Position numbers and translations under genes: made by a program
From: Acidobacteriota bacterium
GTDB lineage: Bacteria; Acidobacteriota; Thermoanaerobaculia; Gp7-AA8
Length of the DNA stretch: 64,000 nt
Reading direction: 5' to 3'
Assembly (NCBI GenBank): GCA_019247495.1
Contig: JAFAOU010000009.1
Span: 34,622 to 98,621, forward strand
The notes under the pieces: generated by a model
Told to the model about the DNA's origin: nothing
The model's database searches: none
What the model saw: only the letters and a program-made list of their open reading frames with translations
Shown: positions 34,998-43,976 of the stretch, in pieces
Layout of the letters: each line of letters starts with the position of its first letter
Numbering within the stretch: position 1 is the first letter of the stretch

Positions 34998-35712
34998 TCC
35001 TGACGCAACACGTATCTACTTCCTCGCGCCCCGCGCTGCTGCGGCCGAAGGCATCGTCACAGTGCCGGTGGACTTTACGCACCTCTTCTCCCTCGTCCCG
35101 CGCGTCGGACGCAACGCGACGATGCTCTACGTCACCCTGCGTGCGCTCCGGCAGACTGCGGGCATGGGCTCGTTCAAGGTGGACGATCTCGTATGGCTCC
35201 TGCGCGCACGGCCGTGGCGCATTTGGTGGTGGATGCACAAGCTCTCGAAGCAGCAGCTCCTCGTCTACCGGCTCGCGAACGGCTACTTCACCAACGTTCT
35301 GCTCTTCCAAGTCGCGGTACGGCCGACAATGGCGCGCGAGCACGACGTTCCGGCGCACTGGTTTGAGCATGTGCTCCCGCTCCACTCCCGCACGCGCTTC
35401 CTCGTCTATCTCTACGTCCGCAGTCACGAATGGGGCGGGGACGTCACGAGCGTGAGCGAGCAGCGGATGATCCGCGACCTCCGGCTGCCTGTACTCCGCG
35501 TGCGCTGGCACCTCTGGCAGCTCCACCGCGCGGGTCTCGTGGTCCGAAGCCGCGGCGAGCACGTCGTCCGCGATCCCGAGCCCGCGTCGATCATCGAGCA
35601 CGGCGAGATTCGCTTGCGCGAGCTGAACGTCCTCGGCTGGCCGATGGTCCACCTCGCCCTCGCAGTACTCCTCGCGGCGGCGTGCCTCCTCATCCTGTAC
35701 CGCCTCCATTGA
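34987..35712 (+). CDS. Winged-helix-like protein with C-terminal membrane anchor
   Basis: A 241-residue protein starting inside the end of the HTH gene. Two repeated helical units (FKVDDLVWLLRARPWRIWWW and then RMIRDLRLPVLRVRWHLWQL) look like paired winged helices of the replication-initiator type. The last 22 residues are a hydrophobic helix (MVHLALAVLLAAACLLILY). A membrane-tethered DNA-binding protein ahead of a HerA-like ATPase could bring the element's DNA to the membrane. Inference. Confidence 0.55.
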   Translation: MPHDPDATRIYFLAPRAAAAEGIVTVPVDFTHLFSLVPRVGRNATMLYVTLRALRQTAGMGSFKVDDLVWLLRARPWRIWWWMHKLSKQQLLVYRLANGYFTNVLLFQVAVRPTMAREHDVPAHWFEHVLPLHSRTRFLVYLYVRSHEWGGDVTSVSEQRMIRDLRLPVLRVRWHLWQLHRAGLVVRSRGEHVVRDPEPASIIEHGEIRLRELNVLGWPMVHLALAVLLAAACLLILYRLH

Positions 35713-35713
35713 T

Positions 35714-37141
35714 ATGACGCGCACGATCCGCTTCCGCTTTGAGACCGACGCCACCCGCCGCATGCAGGAGGTCCAGCAGTTCTACCTCGACAATGACGGC
35801 TTCATCGCGGAACACCGGAAGCGCGCCGGCCGCGGCTTCCCGATCGGCACGTATCAACTCCCGACGCGCGGGAAGCTCGACGCGCAACTCCTTGCCACGG
35901 ACCTCGACCGGCACGCGCTCGTTCTCGGTTCCACCGGTACCGGCAAGTCCTCGCTCCTCGAACTACTCGCGCGCATGTGCTTCGCGACGGGACGCGGCTG
36001 CGCGCTCATCGACCCGCACGGCGATCTCTTTCAGCGCGTGACTGCATGGGCGCTCCATGCCGAGATTCCCGACCTAACAATTCTCGACTTCACGCGGCCC
36101 GAACTCCTGCCGGGCTGGAACCCCCTCAAGCCGCTTCCGGGTGTCGATCCCGGCCGCCAGGTAGATCTCCTCATCGGGATCTTCAAACGGCTCTACGCTG
36201 ATGAGGAGGCGCGCAGCTTCGCCTTTGGCGTGAAGGTGCAAGAAATCCTCAGATACTCTTTCCTCGCAGCGCTCACTTCGACTACCCCCTGCACGATCGA
36301 CACGTTGCGCTCCTTTCTCCTCATCCCGGCGCTCCGCAGCCGACTCCTCGCTACAGCCTCCGCCGATGTGCGGTTCTACTTCCACGAGCGGTTCAAGAAC
36401 CGGGAGGAAAACTTCGTCCCGGCCGTGCTCAACAAGCTCGAACCCTTTCTCGGCTCGATGGCGGTGCAGCGCTTCCTCGGCCAGCCGACGAACACCGTGG
36501 ATCCACTCGCGATCATGGACCGCGGCGGGACGCTCCTCGTGAACCTCGCCAAAGGCTACCTCGGTCCAACCGCCGACATCCTCGGCCGCCTGCTCATGAA
36601 CGCACTGGAACTCGGTGCGCTGCGACGCGAGGGCATCCCGCCCGAGCAGCGCACGCCGTACACGCTTCTCGTGGATGAAGCGCACACCTTCGCGGGCTCG
36701 GACGGCGCGCTCGATGTGCTCCTCACCGCGGCGAGGAAGTACCGGCTCTCGCTCGTGCTCGCGGCGCAAGCGCTCACGCTCTTCCCAACGCGCTTTCAAA
36801 CGCTCGCCCTCGGCAACGCCGGACATCAGTTCCTCTTCCGTCTCCCGCAGAAGGAAGCGCAGCACCTCGCGCCAGACCTCTTCGAGCCGCAAGGCAACTT
36901 CCTGCGCCCACGCCTGCACGCGCATGACAAGATCGAGTACCTGACGCCCTCTGAGGAGATCGCGGCGCGCACGAAGGAATTGGCGAATCTTCCGATCGGG
37001 GCGTGCTACTGGCTCGATCGCGGCAAGCCGTACAAAGCGCGTCGCGTGCAAGTGCGGCCGCCCGATGATCTGCCGATGAAAGCCGCAGCGCTCAGCGCCG
37101 AGATTACTGCGCATATGGCGCAGCAGCGGAGCGCGGCGTAG
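35714..37141 (+). CDS. HerA/TraG-type ATPase 1
   Basis: A 475-residue ATPase. Walker A GSTGTGKS is at residues 72-79, then CALIDPHGDLFQRV, Walker B TLLVDEAHTF around 315 and a C-terminal QALTLFPTRF / GHQFLFRLP block, as in HerA and TraG/TraD-type DNA pumps. No membrane helix is present, so it may act with the membrane-anchored protein encoded just upstream (1-base gap). It probably moves element DNA, either in transfer or packaging. Confidence 0.7.
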   Translation: MTRTIRFRFETDATRRMQEVQQFYLDNDGFIAEHRKRAGRGFPIGTYQLPTRGKLDAQLLATDLDRHALVLGSTGTGKSSLLELLARMCFATGRGCALIDPHGDLFQRVTAWALHAEIPDLTILDFTRPELLPGWNPLKPLPGVDPGRQVDLLIGIFKRLYADEEARSFAFGVKVQEILRYSFLAALTSTTPCTIDTLRSFLLIPALRSRLLATASADVRFYFHERFKNREENFVPAVLNKLEPFLGSMAVQRFLGQPTNTVDPLAIMDRGGTLLVNLAKGYLGPTADILGRLLMNALELGALRREGIPPEQRTPYTLLVDEAHTFAGSDGALDVLLTAARKYRLSLVLAAQALTLFPTRFQTLALGNAGHQFLFRLPQKEAQHLAPDLFEPQGNFLRPRLHAHDKIEYLTPSEEIAARTKELANLPIGACYWLDRGKPYKARRVQVRPPDDLPMKAAALSAEITAHMAQQRSAA

Positions 37142-37192
37142 CTCGCGCCCCTACGCGCATGGCTTCCCTCGACCAAGTCCACGACGACGCAC

Positions 37193-37771
37193 TTACTCCG
37201 TCTCTAGCAACTCGCCGCGAGAATCCGCGCTCGTTTCTTCGGAACCCTCCTCGTTCGCGTCCTTCTCCGGCGGCATGCCGAACATTGGAACCCGTGGTGC
37301 CCTGGCGAAGGTCCCGACATATTGCCTTTCGACAACCCCTGCAATAGGGAGCGTCTCTTCTCGAACAATTCCGAGTGGGGATGTTTCTTCAGACGTTCGC
37401 GTCGCGGGCGCCGTCTTCGTCTCGTCAGGTATCTGCACCGGTGATTCAGGGTGCGCATTCTCCGTTCCGCTACCTGACCCTTCATCGCTACCGCCTGTTT
37501 TCTTCATGGCGCGGCCGTGGCCCTCGGGTTCGCCCCGTTCAATGCGAGCCGTCTCCGCGCGCGGCATGAGCCCGACGACGATGCCCACGGCGGCGATTGA
37601 TGCCAGGTACGCAAGGTTAGGCCGCCCGGTCATATGACTCGTGACACAGGCGACGCCGAGACCCGTACACGCGCTAACGACTGCGCGAGTAAGGCTCTCG
37701 AACCACCGCAGTAACCCCTGCGAGCCGCCTCCTCTCCGTCGGGCAACAGGGTCCGGAGCGACGGCGCTCAT
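37193..37771 (-). CDS. Membrane protein with disordered C-terminal region
   Basis: A 192-residue protein with two hydrophobic helices (about residues 26-45 and 52-70) followed by a long acidic, Pro/Thr-rich region. Its start overlaps the stop of the small membrane protein upstream by ATGA. Convergent with the ATPase gene. Probably a structural piece of an envelope complex; no family recognised. Confidence 0.5.
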   Translation of the reverse strand: MSAVAPDPVARRRGGGSQGLLRWFESLTRAVVSACTGLGVACVTSHMTGRPNLAYLASIAAVGIVVGLMPRAETARIERGEPEGHGRAMKKTGGSDEGSGSGTENAHPESPVQIPDETKTAPATRTSEETSPLGIVREETLPIAGVVERQYVGTFARAPRVPMFGMPPEKDANEEGSEETSADSRGELLETE

Positions 37772-37986
37772 TCGAGCACCTTGATTCCGGCGATGATGAG
37801 CACGACGAGGTAGCCTTCGAGACCGCCGCCGATCACGCCTTCAACCAGGCAGTGCCGAATCTCGCGGACGATCGCGTCCGGTTCCTTGAACGGATGACGG
37901 AGCCAGTCGAGGAGCGCAGCCATAGCAATACCGATGACCGGCGCGACGATCGCGGCGAAGAGCGCGTGATGGAATGTCTCAGTCAT
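37768..37986 (-). CDS. Small membrane protein
   Basis: A 72-residue protein (MTETFHHALFAAIVAPVIGI...) with helices at about 8-27 and 50-69. It is the first gene of the pair with 37193-37771, joined by a four-base overlap. Small two-helix membrane proteins are typical of transfer operons. Confidence 0.5.
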   Translation of the reverse strand: MTETFHHALFAAIVAPVIGIAMAALLDWLRHPFKEPDAIVREIRHCLVEGVIGGGLEGYLVVLIIAGIKVLE

Positions 37987-38337
37987 TGAGAAGAGCCTCT
38001 GGGGAAGGAGTGTCAAACACGGCGAAGTTCCTACCCCGGGCGCGCCACTTAATCGCAGCCAAGAGACGCGAATCTATGACTGTCAATGGTGGCTTCGAGC
38101 AGCACTGGCGGGGCAGCCCGCTACCTTCTAGCAGTGGCGGACGGCCCTTCAGGAGACTCGCTGGGGGGATCCACCTACGATGGCATTAGGCGGCAGGTCG
38201 CCGCTGCCGAACACCAGCGATCGGTACATGGATGATGCGCTCCCGCCTCGGATCGGAGACGCCGATCCGATCCGACGTGCTCTCCTCGACTGGTCGCATG
38301 CGATGCTTGAACACTACTGTCGGCCCGAGGCCAACGG
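37987..38337. other. Intergenic region with one weak frame
   Basis: A 70-codon plus-strand frame, 38180-38392 (MALGGRSPLPNTSDRYMDD...), has reasonable codon use and a GGGGGGAT before its ATG, but overlaps the better small gene at 38338. It may be a real gene or the front half of a frameshifted one. Otherwise nothing is seen. Confidence 0.3.
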
Positions 38338-38511
38338 ATGCCTTTTCCGGGATATGCGAGTGTCTCCGACGCCGTCGCTCCCGAGAAGCTGAACGGCGGC
38401 CCATGTGCCCGGCTTGTCATATCGACGAATGGCTCCATCGTGGGTGTGGCCCGCGCAAAGGGAGACATTGCGATCTCTTGGCTGCCGCTGTCCGGCGACG
38501 ACACTCCCTGA
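38338..38511 (+). CDS. Small hypothetical protein
   Basis: A 57-residue protein, MPFPGYASVSDAVAPEKLNG... ending AISWLPLSGDDTP. GAGG lies 8 bases before the ATG. Composition and alternating hydrophobics (ARLVISTNGSIVGVARAKGD) look like a real small beta protein. Its stop codon is directly followed by the 29-bp repeat at 38513. Function unknown. Confidence 0.45.
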   Translation: MPFPGYASVSDAVAPEKLNGGPCARLVISTNGSIVGVARAKGDIAISWLPLSGDDTP

Positions 38512-38512
38512 A

Positions 38513-38541
38513 GTGAACTCCAACCGTCAACTCGACTGCAC
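38513..38541 (+). repeat. 29-bp repeat directly after a stop codon (copy A)
   Basis: One base after the stop at 38511. It begins GTGAACTCCAACCGTCAAC and ends CGACTGCAC. It is the reverse complement of 40331-40359 with one mismatch, so the two copies form inverted repeats around the CHAP gene. Confidence 0.6.
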
Positions 38542-38602
38542 GGTGGGAGCAACAGATGGGAGACGACCACCCGCGTGGCGAGAATGTACTTTGCGGCGCT
38601 CC

Positions 38603-40174
38603 TCAACCCGTCATACGGGTGAATCGGAGCGCGTCAAGCGCAATGGCGACGTTGCCTTCTGGGTTGTTGCCGCCGTAGTTATCTTCTAGGCGAACGCCAT
38701 TGCCAGTCGGGCCAGCGGTGAAAAACCACAAACCGTCCGAGCGATTTGGGTTACGGACCTGCACGTACAACCCGTGGTTCGTAGATTGATTCACGGGAGA
38801 ACTGTACGTAACGGTGCCATTCGTGGCGACTTTGTATCGGGCGCGCGTTGCTGCGGCGAGTGAAGAGGCAGGGATGAACGCCTCAATCTTGTATAGACCT
38901 GAAACGCCGATGCTGATAGCCCACTTGCCACTGTTCAGGGCGCTGGCGCTACCGATCATCCAGTGAAAGTACCCGGTACCAGAACCACCGGTGCCCCACA
39001 TTCGCTCGTTGCTATTGAAGCTGTGGAAGAACCCCGGACCTTCCGTCGTGAAGTTATAGACGTTCGTTCGATTGTAGTCGTCCACGGATGTCTGGACGCC
39101 GATAGTGCCTGAAATCGCCTTTGTTGTCGGCTCAGGACGCGTCGCTGAGGGATAGATGTAGCCTGCAAGATACTGCCGCAGATTATCTACGGTGTAGGAC
39201 TTCGCAGTGGTGCAGGATGTCGCGCAGTAGTTCTGCTCGCGAACGTTGATAGACCCGTTCGGAGAGACGGATTCGATATAGGCGACGTGACCGGTCTTCG
39301 CGCTATATGCGGTCGTGAACACCACGATCGCGCCGGGAATCGGGATTGTCCCTCCGACGCTGTTCTTTGTTGAGTTGTACTGATAAACCCGACTCAACCA
39401 CCGAAACGCGTCGCGCCCGCTGCCGACCCCACCGAACTTGAAGTTGTCGCTTCCCGCCGCACGAAACTCGCAGTACCACGTACAGTTCCCGAGCGCCGCG
39501 TTCGTGTCGCAGCAGGGATAGCTGTTCGTTCCACTGTCTTTCTCGCCGCAGCATGGCCCGGCCGGTGCTGCGGTGTTCTGTATCGGGAGCGCAGGCAGCA
39601 TTCGTCCGCCTAGGCGCAAGCTCTGGAAGATCGTCCCGTCCGAGGATGCATCGAATCGCGCGGCAGTGACTTGATACAGCCACGCGTCGGTCGCGAGGAT
39701 AAAGCCGATCGCGCCGCCATCACCCGTCTCCGAGGTGTACGTGAGCACTGTCGCATCCTGATTTCCGCGCCCTTCTGCGGCGGCGTTTGATTGCACTTTC
39801 CGATCGACAATGGCCCCATCACTGCGAAGCTCGCGGGCCAGCTCAGCGTCGCGACGAAACGCGCTGATCGTGATGGAGCGCCCACGCGCATCATCGAGTC
39901 CAACTTGGTAACGGAGCAGCCCGGTGTCGTCAGCCGGAATCGTACGCTCCGTTACTGTCCACTCCCGCGAGAGCGTAGGGAGCGTAATCCCGAAACGTGA
40001 CGCGCGCGCGACGTCCGGAGCATCCACGGTGCGCCACTCGCTTCCGCTGTCGTCGGTACCGGGCGGCGTGCGGTCCGCCACTGGGCGTCGGCCCTCAACG
40101 AGTTGACCGATGGCGACACTACAAACCACGACGAGGACAAACGTGCCGAGGAGAATCCCAGTGATTTTTTTCAT
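38603..40174 (-). CDS. Membrane-anchored CHAP endopeptidase/amidase with golvesin-like domain
   Basis: A 523-residue protein. An N-terminal membrane anchor (ITGILLGTFVLVVVCSVAIG) is followed by about 160 residues without a known motif and a Cys-rich patch (PCCGEKDSGTNSYPCC). A CHAP domain follows, with GNCTWYCEF (catalytic Cys) and GHVAYIESVSPNGSINVRE (catalytic His). The C-terminal 150 residues (GYFHWMIGSASALNSGKWAI ... VAIALDALRF) resemble a golvesin-type beta domain. CHAP enzymes cut peptidoglycan peptides, so this may be the wall-opening enzyme of the transfer module. Inverted repeats flank the gene. Confidence 0.7.
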   Translation of the reverse strand: MKKITGILLGTFVLVVVCSVAIGQLVEGRRPVADRTPPGTDDSGSEWRTVDAPDVARASRFGITLPTLSREWTVTERTIPADDTGLLRYQVGLDDARGRSITISAFRRDAELARELRSDGAIVDRKVQSNAAAEGRGNQDATVLTYTSETGDGGAIGFILATDAWLYQVTAARFDASSDGTIFQSLRLGGRMLPALPIQNTAAPAGPCCGEKDSGTNSYPCCDTNAALGNCTWYCEFRAAGSDNFKFGGVGSGRDAFRWLSRVYQYNSTKNSVGGTIPIPGAIVVFTTAYSAKTGHVAYIESVSPNGSINVREQNYCATSCTTAKSYTVDNLRQYLAGYIYPSATRPEPTTKAISGTIGVQTSVDDYNRTNVYNFTTEGPGFFHSFNSNERMWGTGGSGTGYFHWMIGSASALNSGKWAISIGVSGLYKIEAFIPASSLAAATRARYKVATNGTVTYSSPVNQSTNHGLYVQVRNPNRSDGLWFFTAGPTGNGVRLEDNYGGNNPEGNVAIALDALRFTRMTG

Positions 40175-40310
40175 GCTGCACCCGAGATGGCTGATTTACT
40201 GCCACACATACTACCATGGCCGTTTCTCGGGCTCGGCTTTCCAATCGGGACTTTCTTTGTCGCGTAGCGCGCGCTCTTTCGCCTTGCGGCTCCGGCTCCT
40301 GGTTCGGGGC

Positions 40311-40359
40311 TCCAACCGTCAACTCGGGGTGTGCAGTCGCGTTGACGGTTGGAGTTCAC
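40311..40359 (-). repeat. Palindromic copy B of the 29-bp repeat
   Basis: The minus-strand copy (40331-40359) starts three bases after the stop codon of the 40363 gene and matches copy A in 28 of 29 bases. With the facing CTCCAACCGTCAAC at 40310-40323 it forms a hairpin with 14-bp arms and a loop of about 17 bases, loosely like an attC site. Confidence 0.55.
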
Positions 40360-40362
40360 GAT

Positions 40363-41076
40363 TCACGGCGTATCGCCTGACAGCGCTCCAAGTGTTTCCA
40401 CCGCGAGCGGGAAGTTGCCGATCGCGGGCGCGAGCGCTTCCTGTAGCGAGTCGCGGCGGCGCGCCGTAGCGGTCAGCAAGAGAATCCCCGCGGGAGCGCC
40501 GGCCGTCCAGCCGGTGAGGACGTTAATCAGCTCTAGCGTCTTCGGGACGAGGACCGTCTTCACAGGCTCACCGCCCAAGTCCACCTCGATCGCGAGCGCG
40601 GAGCCGGGGTCATCGTCACCCGGCGTCCAGAGGCAGAGAAGATCAGGCCAGATGGTGAGCTTCCCGGCGAACAAGCGCTGCACCGCCCATGCGGGCAGTA
40701 GCTCGTCAGGCGGCGGCGTGCGGCAGTGCATCGCGAGGGCCGCGTTCACGATCTCGACGGTATGCACAAAGTCTTTCGCCGGGACCGCGCCGCTCGCCGG
40801 GAAGAGATCAGACGCGGCCGTGTGCTCGCCGTCCACGAGGAAGTCACGCCCCTTCTTCGTCAGCCAACAGACTTGGATGCCATTGCCTTGCAAGCGCTCG
40901 ACGCCGAGGTAGCCGCGCTCCGTCGAGCGGTCGAAGAAGCGCGTCACCATCGTCTCGGAGACTTCGGGAAAGAGCCAGCTCTTGAGCTGCTGGCGCGTGA
41001 GCATGCGGAAGCGACCGACGAGGATATACGCCTCGATATCGCGCGGGAGGATGCGATGCTTCTTTATGGTCGGCAT
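40363..41076 (-). CDS. Replication-relaxation family protein 2
   Basis: A 237-residue protein starting MPTIKKHRILPRDIEAYIL. The winged-helix part (GRFRMLTRQQLKSWLFPEVS ... RFFDRSTERGYL) and nuclease-like strands (LTIWPDLLCLWTPGD, ALAIEVDLGGEPVKT) match the Replic_Relax family, like the protein at 32622. The PD-x(n)-E-x-D pattern could be a catalytic core. AAGGTG precedes the ATG at the end of the upstream zinc-ribbon gene. Likely DNA-processing protein of the transfer module. Confidence 0.6.
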   Translation of the reverse strand: MPTIKKHRILPRDIEAYILVGRFRMLTRQQLKSWLFPEVSETMVTRFFDRSTERGYLGVERLQGNGIQVCWLTKKGRDFLVDGEHTAASDLFPASGAVPAKDFVHTVEIVNAALAMHCRTPPPDELLPAWAVQRLFAGKLTIWPDLLCLWTPGDDDPGSALAIEVDLGGEPVKTVLVPKTLELINVLTGWTAGAPAGILLLTATARRRDSLQEALAPAIGNFPLAVETLGALSGDTP

Positions 41077-41078
41077 CG

Positions 41079-41372
41079 TCAAAGCACCTTGATCGTCACG
41101 CCGCAGTAGTCGCAATCAAAGCTGCGCGACTGCTCGCCGCAGGCGGTACAGCGGAGGCGGTTGCCGTACTCCGTCGTCCGGCACTTCGGACAGGTCGCAA
41201 GAAGGTCCAAGGCGTTCATCTCGCTGCAATGCGGGCAGTCGATGTAGCCCTTCCGCATGAGCGCCGCGCCTTGGGAGAACTTCATGGCTTTCCGGATGAA
41301 CACGACGAGGTAGACGGGGCTCGCGAGGACGTAGAGCAGAGCGAGGCCGATGGCGCGCAGCGTCTTATCCAC
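41079..41372 (-). CDS. Membrane protein with paired zinc ribbons
   Basis: A 97-residue protein with one membrane helix (AIGLALLYVLASPVYLVVFI) and four CxxC pairs: CPHC, CPKC, CTAC and CDYC, which make two zinc ribbons. It overlaps the end of the ATPase gene by 8 bases and sits 2 bases before the Replic_Relax gene. Probably an adaptor at the membrane. Confidence 0.55.
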   Translation of the reverse strand: MDKTLRAIGLALLYVLASPVYLVVFIRKAMKFSQGAALMRKGYIDCPHCSEMNALDLLATCPKCRTTEYGNRLRCTACGEQSRSFDCDYCGVTIKVL

Positions 41373-42984
41373 GATTGCCCTCCTCGCCCTCAGATTTGCC
41401 CCGCGCGCGGTCCAGCAGTGCGAAGAGGTCAGAAATCCTGCGCGTCGCCGCGCCGCCGTTCTGCAGCGTTTTTACGGCCCTAGGCGCGCCGCTGGAACTG
41501 CCGCCGTAGCTCGCGAAGAGATCGGCTTCCCACGTCGCGATGAGCTTCTCGGCGTCTTTCACGCGCACCATCGAGCGGCGGGCGATCTCGCGCTCAAACG
41601 TCTCCGTCAGCAGCTCGCGCGGGCAGCGCTTCGTCGGGTCATCGAGATCGCGGGTGCGGAAGCGCACGGCGGGGAGTCCCTTCTTCACGAGGACGGCCTG
41701 TTGTGTCGGCAACTTCGCCATTTCCCGCGCGAACGCCTGTCGCTGCTCGGATTCGCTCTTGTCCGGTGTGCGCGTCACGTGATCGAAGAGCCAGCTCGCC
41801 TCCTCTTGGCCGCACTCGAAGGCGAGCAGCCACTTCGAGTTCAGCCGGAGCGCCGTACAGGTCTCCCGCGGGATCGCGTTCGCCGGGTCTTGCGCGACGC
41901 AGACGATAGAGAGCCCTTTCCAACGAAGCGTACGCGAGCCTTCCAGCAGGAAGTCGGCGACGACGCGCTGCCTCGCGATCACGCCGACTTCCTCGACCAG
42001 CACCATCTCCGGCGTGATGTCCTCGCGCACGTTCGCGTCGTTGAGCACGTCGATCATGCGGTTGATCGCCATCGCCTTCGCGAGCGCAGGTGATCGCTGC
42101 GGCGTCGGGCCGAAGTTGCCGAGAAAGTCTGTTGCCCGGTCATCAACCGGCGCGAGGGAGTGCACCATCGCCGGCGACAGCCCGAAGCTGATTCGCGCCG
42201 GCGTGCTCGAAAGCAGGACGTCGAACTGCCGGACGATGGCCGTCCGCGTCTGCGTCGGCAGCGTCGTCTCGATGTGCTCGATGGAGTCGCGCAGCCGCGG
42301 GTCGGCGATCTTTGGCAGGATGAGGCGCGCGCGAAACTCGGCGTCGAGGAAGAATGCGCGGACGAACTTCACCGTGATCCCGCACTGCATGTTGATGGCG
42401 GCGGCGTAGAGGAGAAATACCCCATACTCCATGATGTCGGAGTAGTCATGTCCGCTCATGTGGCGCGTTGCTTCCGCGCGAAGACCGGCGAGGAGCGACG
42501 GCGACATGCCCTTCGGGACGGCGAAGAGGTTGAAGGGCGTGATGGCGCGCTCGGTCACGTCGAAAACGCGGAAGCGCGCGACGAACGCCTCGCGCTCCGT
42601 ATCGGAAAGGTCGAGGTACTGCGCCGCGACGTGGAGGGACTTGAGCAGGTAGGTCTCGCCCTTCGGGTCGATGATCTGCAAGCGGCGCTGGCCACCAGCG
42701 GACCAGCCGTTCGTGATGATGACGAGCCCGTAGCTCTTGCCAGCTCCCGACGAGCCCCACACCATCCCGTGTCGTCCGACTTCGCGCGCGGCGAGCCGCA
42801 CTTCTTCGCCGCTCGGGATCGTGCCGAGCACGAAGCTGTCATCGCCATCGAGCGCGCGGAGCGGGGCGAGCGCATCCTCCTTCGACGCGCCGTTCAGCTC
42901 GGCCGCCATCGCCGCTGTGTTCTTCCGGGCGCGCGCGTACGACTCTTTGCGACTCCCAAAGAACCAGTCCGATGCCGCGGGCAT
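41365..42984 (-). CDS. HerA/TraG-type ATPase 2 (coupling-protein-like)
   Basis: A 539-residue ATPase. Walker A GSSGAGKS is at 77-84, then LQIIDPKGETYLLKSLH, Walker B EMVLVEEVGVIARQ and a late GLSIVCVAQDPANAI block. The DPKGE motif is typical of VirD4/TraG coupling proteins. It has no membrane helix itself, but its ATG overlaps the stop of a three-helix membrane protein (TGATG), which could supply the anchor. Likely DNA pump of the transfer module. Confidence 0.7.
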   Translation of the reverse strand: MPAASDWFFGSRKESYARARKNTAAMAAELNGASKEDALAPLRALDGDDSFVLGTIPSGEEVRLAAREVGRHGMVWGSSGAGKSYGLVIITNGWSAGGQRRLQIIDPKGETYLLKSLHVAAQYLDLSDTEREAFVARFRVFDVTERAITPFNLFAVPKGMSPSLLAGLRAEATRHMSGHDYSDIMEYGVFLLYAAAINMQCGITVKFVRAFFLDAEFRARLILPKIADPRLRDSIEHIETTLPTQTRTAIVRQFDVLLSSTPARISFGLSPAMVHSLAPVDDRATDFLGNFGPTPQRSPALAKAMAINRMIDVLNDANVREDITPEMVLVEEVGVIARQRVVADFLLEGSRTLRWKGLSIVCVAQDPANAIPRETCTALRLNSKWLLAFECGQEEASWLFDHVTRTPDKSESEQRQAFAREMAKLPTQQAVLVKKGLPAVRFRTRDLDDPTKRCPRELLTETFEREIARRSMVRVKDAEKLIATWEADLFASYGGSSSGAPRAVKTLQNGGAATRRISDLFALLDRARGKSEGEEGNRG

Positions 42985-43433
42985 CAGTCGTTGTCCTCGT
43001 CGTCGCCGAAGGCGTACGGCGCGCGCGAGCGCGTCGCCTTCGGATTCATGGTGAACGGCCGCTTGCCGCCGCCGCGGTTGAAGAACGTCTCCCAGGGGTC
43101 GCGCGGCTGCGCCTTGAAGACGAAGCGGCTGCGCAGCTGCAAGACCCCGTAGGCGAGAAGGCCGAGGATGATGACCGTCGCGATGCAGCCGAGCGAGGAG
43201 AAGAAATCGCCGGCCGGCGACGATGCCGGTGATGTTGCCGTTGATGGTGGAGTTGACGCCGTAGAGGCGGAGTAGAACAGCCCGCCGATGAGCGACGGCA
43301 GAAAAGCGAGGACAAAACACGCGGCCGCCCACCGCCGCAGCGTCTTGCCAGCGTCGGTCTTAGAGAACGGCAGGCTGAGGACGAAGAGCCCGCAGGCCGC
43401 CGCGATGAGGAGGCGGATGAGTTCAGCGATCAT
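42984..43433 (-). CDS. Three-helix membrane protein
   Basis: A 149-residue protein with helices at about 4-22, 34-54 and 80-98 and a polar C-terminal tail ending in acids. It lies directly upstream of ATPase 2 and overlaps it, so a split coupling-protein arrangement (membrane part and motor part separate) is likely. Family not recognised. Confidence 0.55.
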   Translation of the reverse strand: MIAELIRLLIAAACGLFVLSLPFSKTDAGKTLRRWAAACFVLAFLPSLIGGLFYSASTASTPPSTATSPASSPAGDFFSSLGCIATVIILGLLAYGVLQLRSRFVFKAQPRDPWETFFNRGGGKRPFTMNPKATRSRAPYAFGDDEDND

Positions 43434-43453
43434 GGGGTGTCTCCTGTGAGACG

Positions 43454-43483
43454 AAACGGGCGGGCCACCTGGCCCGCCCGTTT
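43454..43483 (-). terminator. Terminator between two minus-strand operons
   Basis: A 13-bp perfect stem (AAACGGGCGGGCC with GGCCCGCCCGTTT) and 4-base loop, downstream of the 43509 gene and upstream of the 43433 gene. Confidence 0.75.
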
Positions 43484-43508
43484 CTGTTCTGCGTGGACGG
43501 CCCGCGAC

Positions 43509-43976
43509 TCACGCGTGTTCCGGGTCGTCGTCGTCGGCCTTCTTCTTCTTGAGGTACGGGAAGTGCCGGTAGAGAAGGTCCGTGACCTCGTTATCGAACG
43601 GCCCTGCTTCGATGTACTCGTAGGTCTGGTTGTGCTTCTTCCAGTGGTGGACGTAAGGGATGAAGGTGGCTTCGAGATTCTTCAGGCGCCTCCGCACCAG
43701 CCGGTGATTCGCCGCCAGCTCCTGCGAGAGCTGCGTGTGCTTCGTCGTGAAGTAGTAGTACGTCTTGCTCGCGTGGGCCAGCTTGCCGCCGAAGAGGATG
43801 AGGCAGTGCGCCGCGAAGCTGATGATCGCCAGCACCGCGAGCATCAAGAGCGGCACGGAGTCCTCCGCGACGACCTGCACCGACATCGCGGTCACGACCG
43901 CGGTGAGCGGCATCACGAGCGCCATGATGACGCCGAGCGCGACCCAGCCGAAGTAGGCACCGCCCTTACCACCCAT
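43509..43976 (-). CDS. Two-helix membrane protein with basic/acidic tail
   Basis: A 155-residue protein. Helices are at about 10-34 and 42-62; a charged helical cytosolic part follows and the C-terminus is KKKKADDDDPEHA. It overlaps the upstream gene by 11 bases. Part of the envelope-protein group of the transfer-like module. Family unknown. Confidence 0.5.
   Translation of the reverse strand: MGGKGGAYFGWVALGVIMALVMPLTAVVTAMSVQVVAEDSVPLLMLAVLAIISFAAHCLILFGGKLAHASKTYYYFTTKHTQLSQELAANHRLVRRRLKNLEATFIPYVHHWKKHNQTYEYIEAGPFDNEVTDLLYRHFPYLKKKKADDDDPEHA

Noticed and set aside
40311..40359. Integron attC site
   Set aside because: The hairpin layout is similar, but the RYYYAAC and GTTRRRY core boxes are not met exactly and no IntI-type integrase with its extra helix is seen. 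Kept only as a cassette-like repeat.
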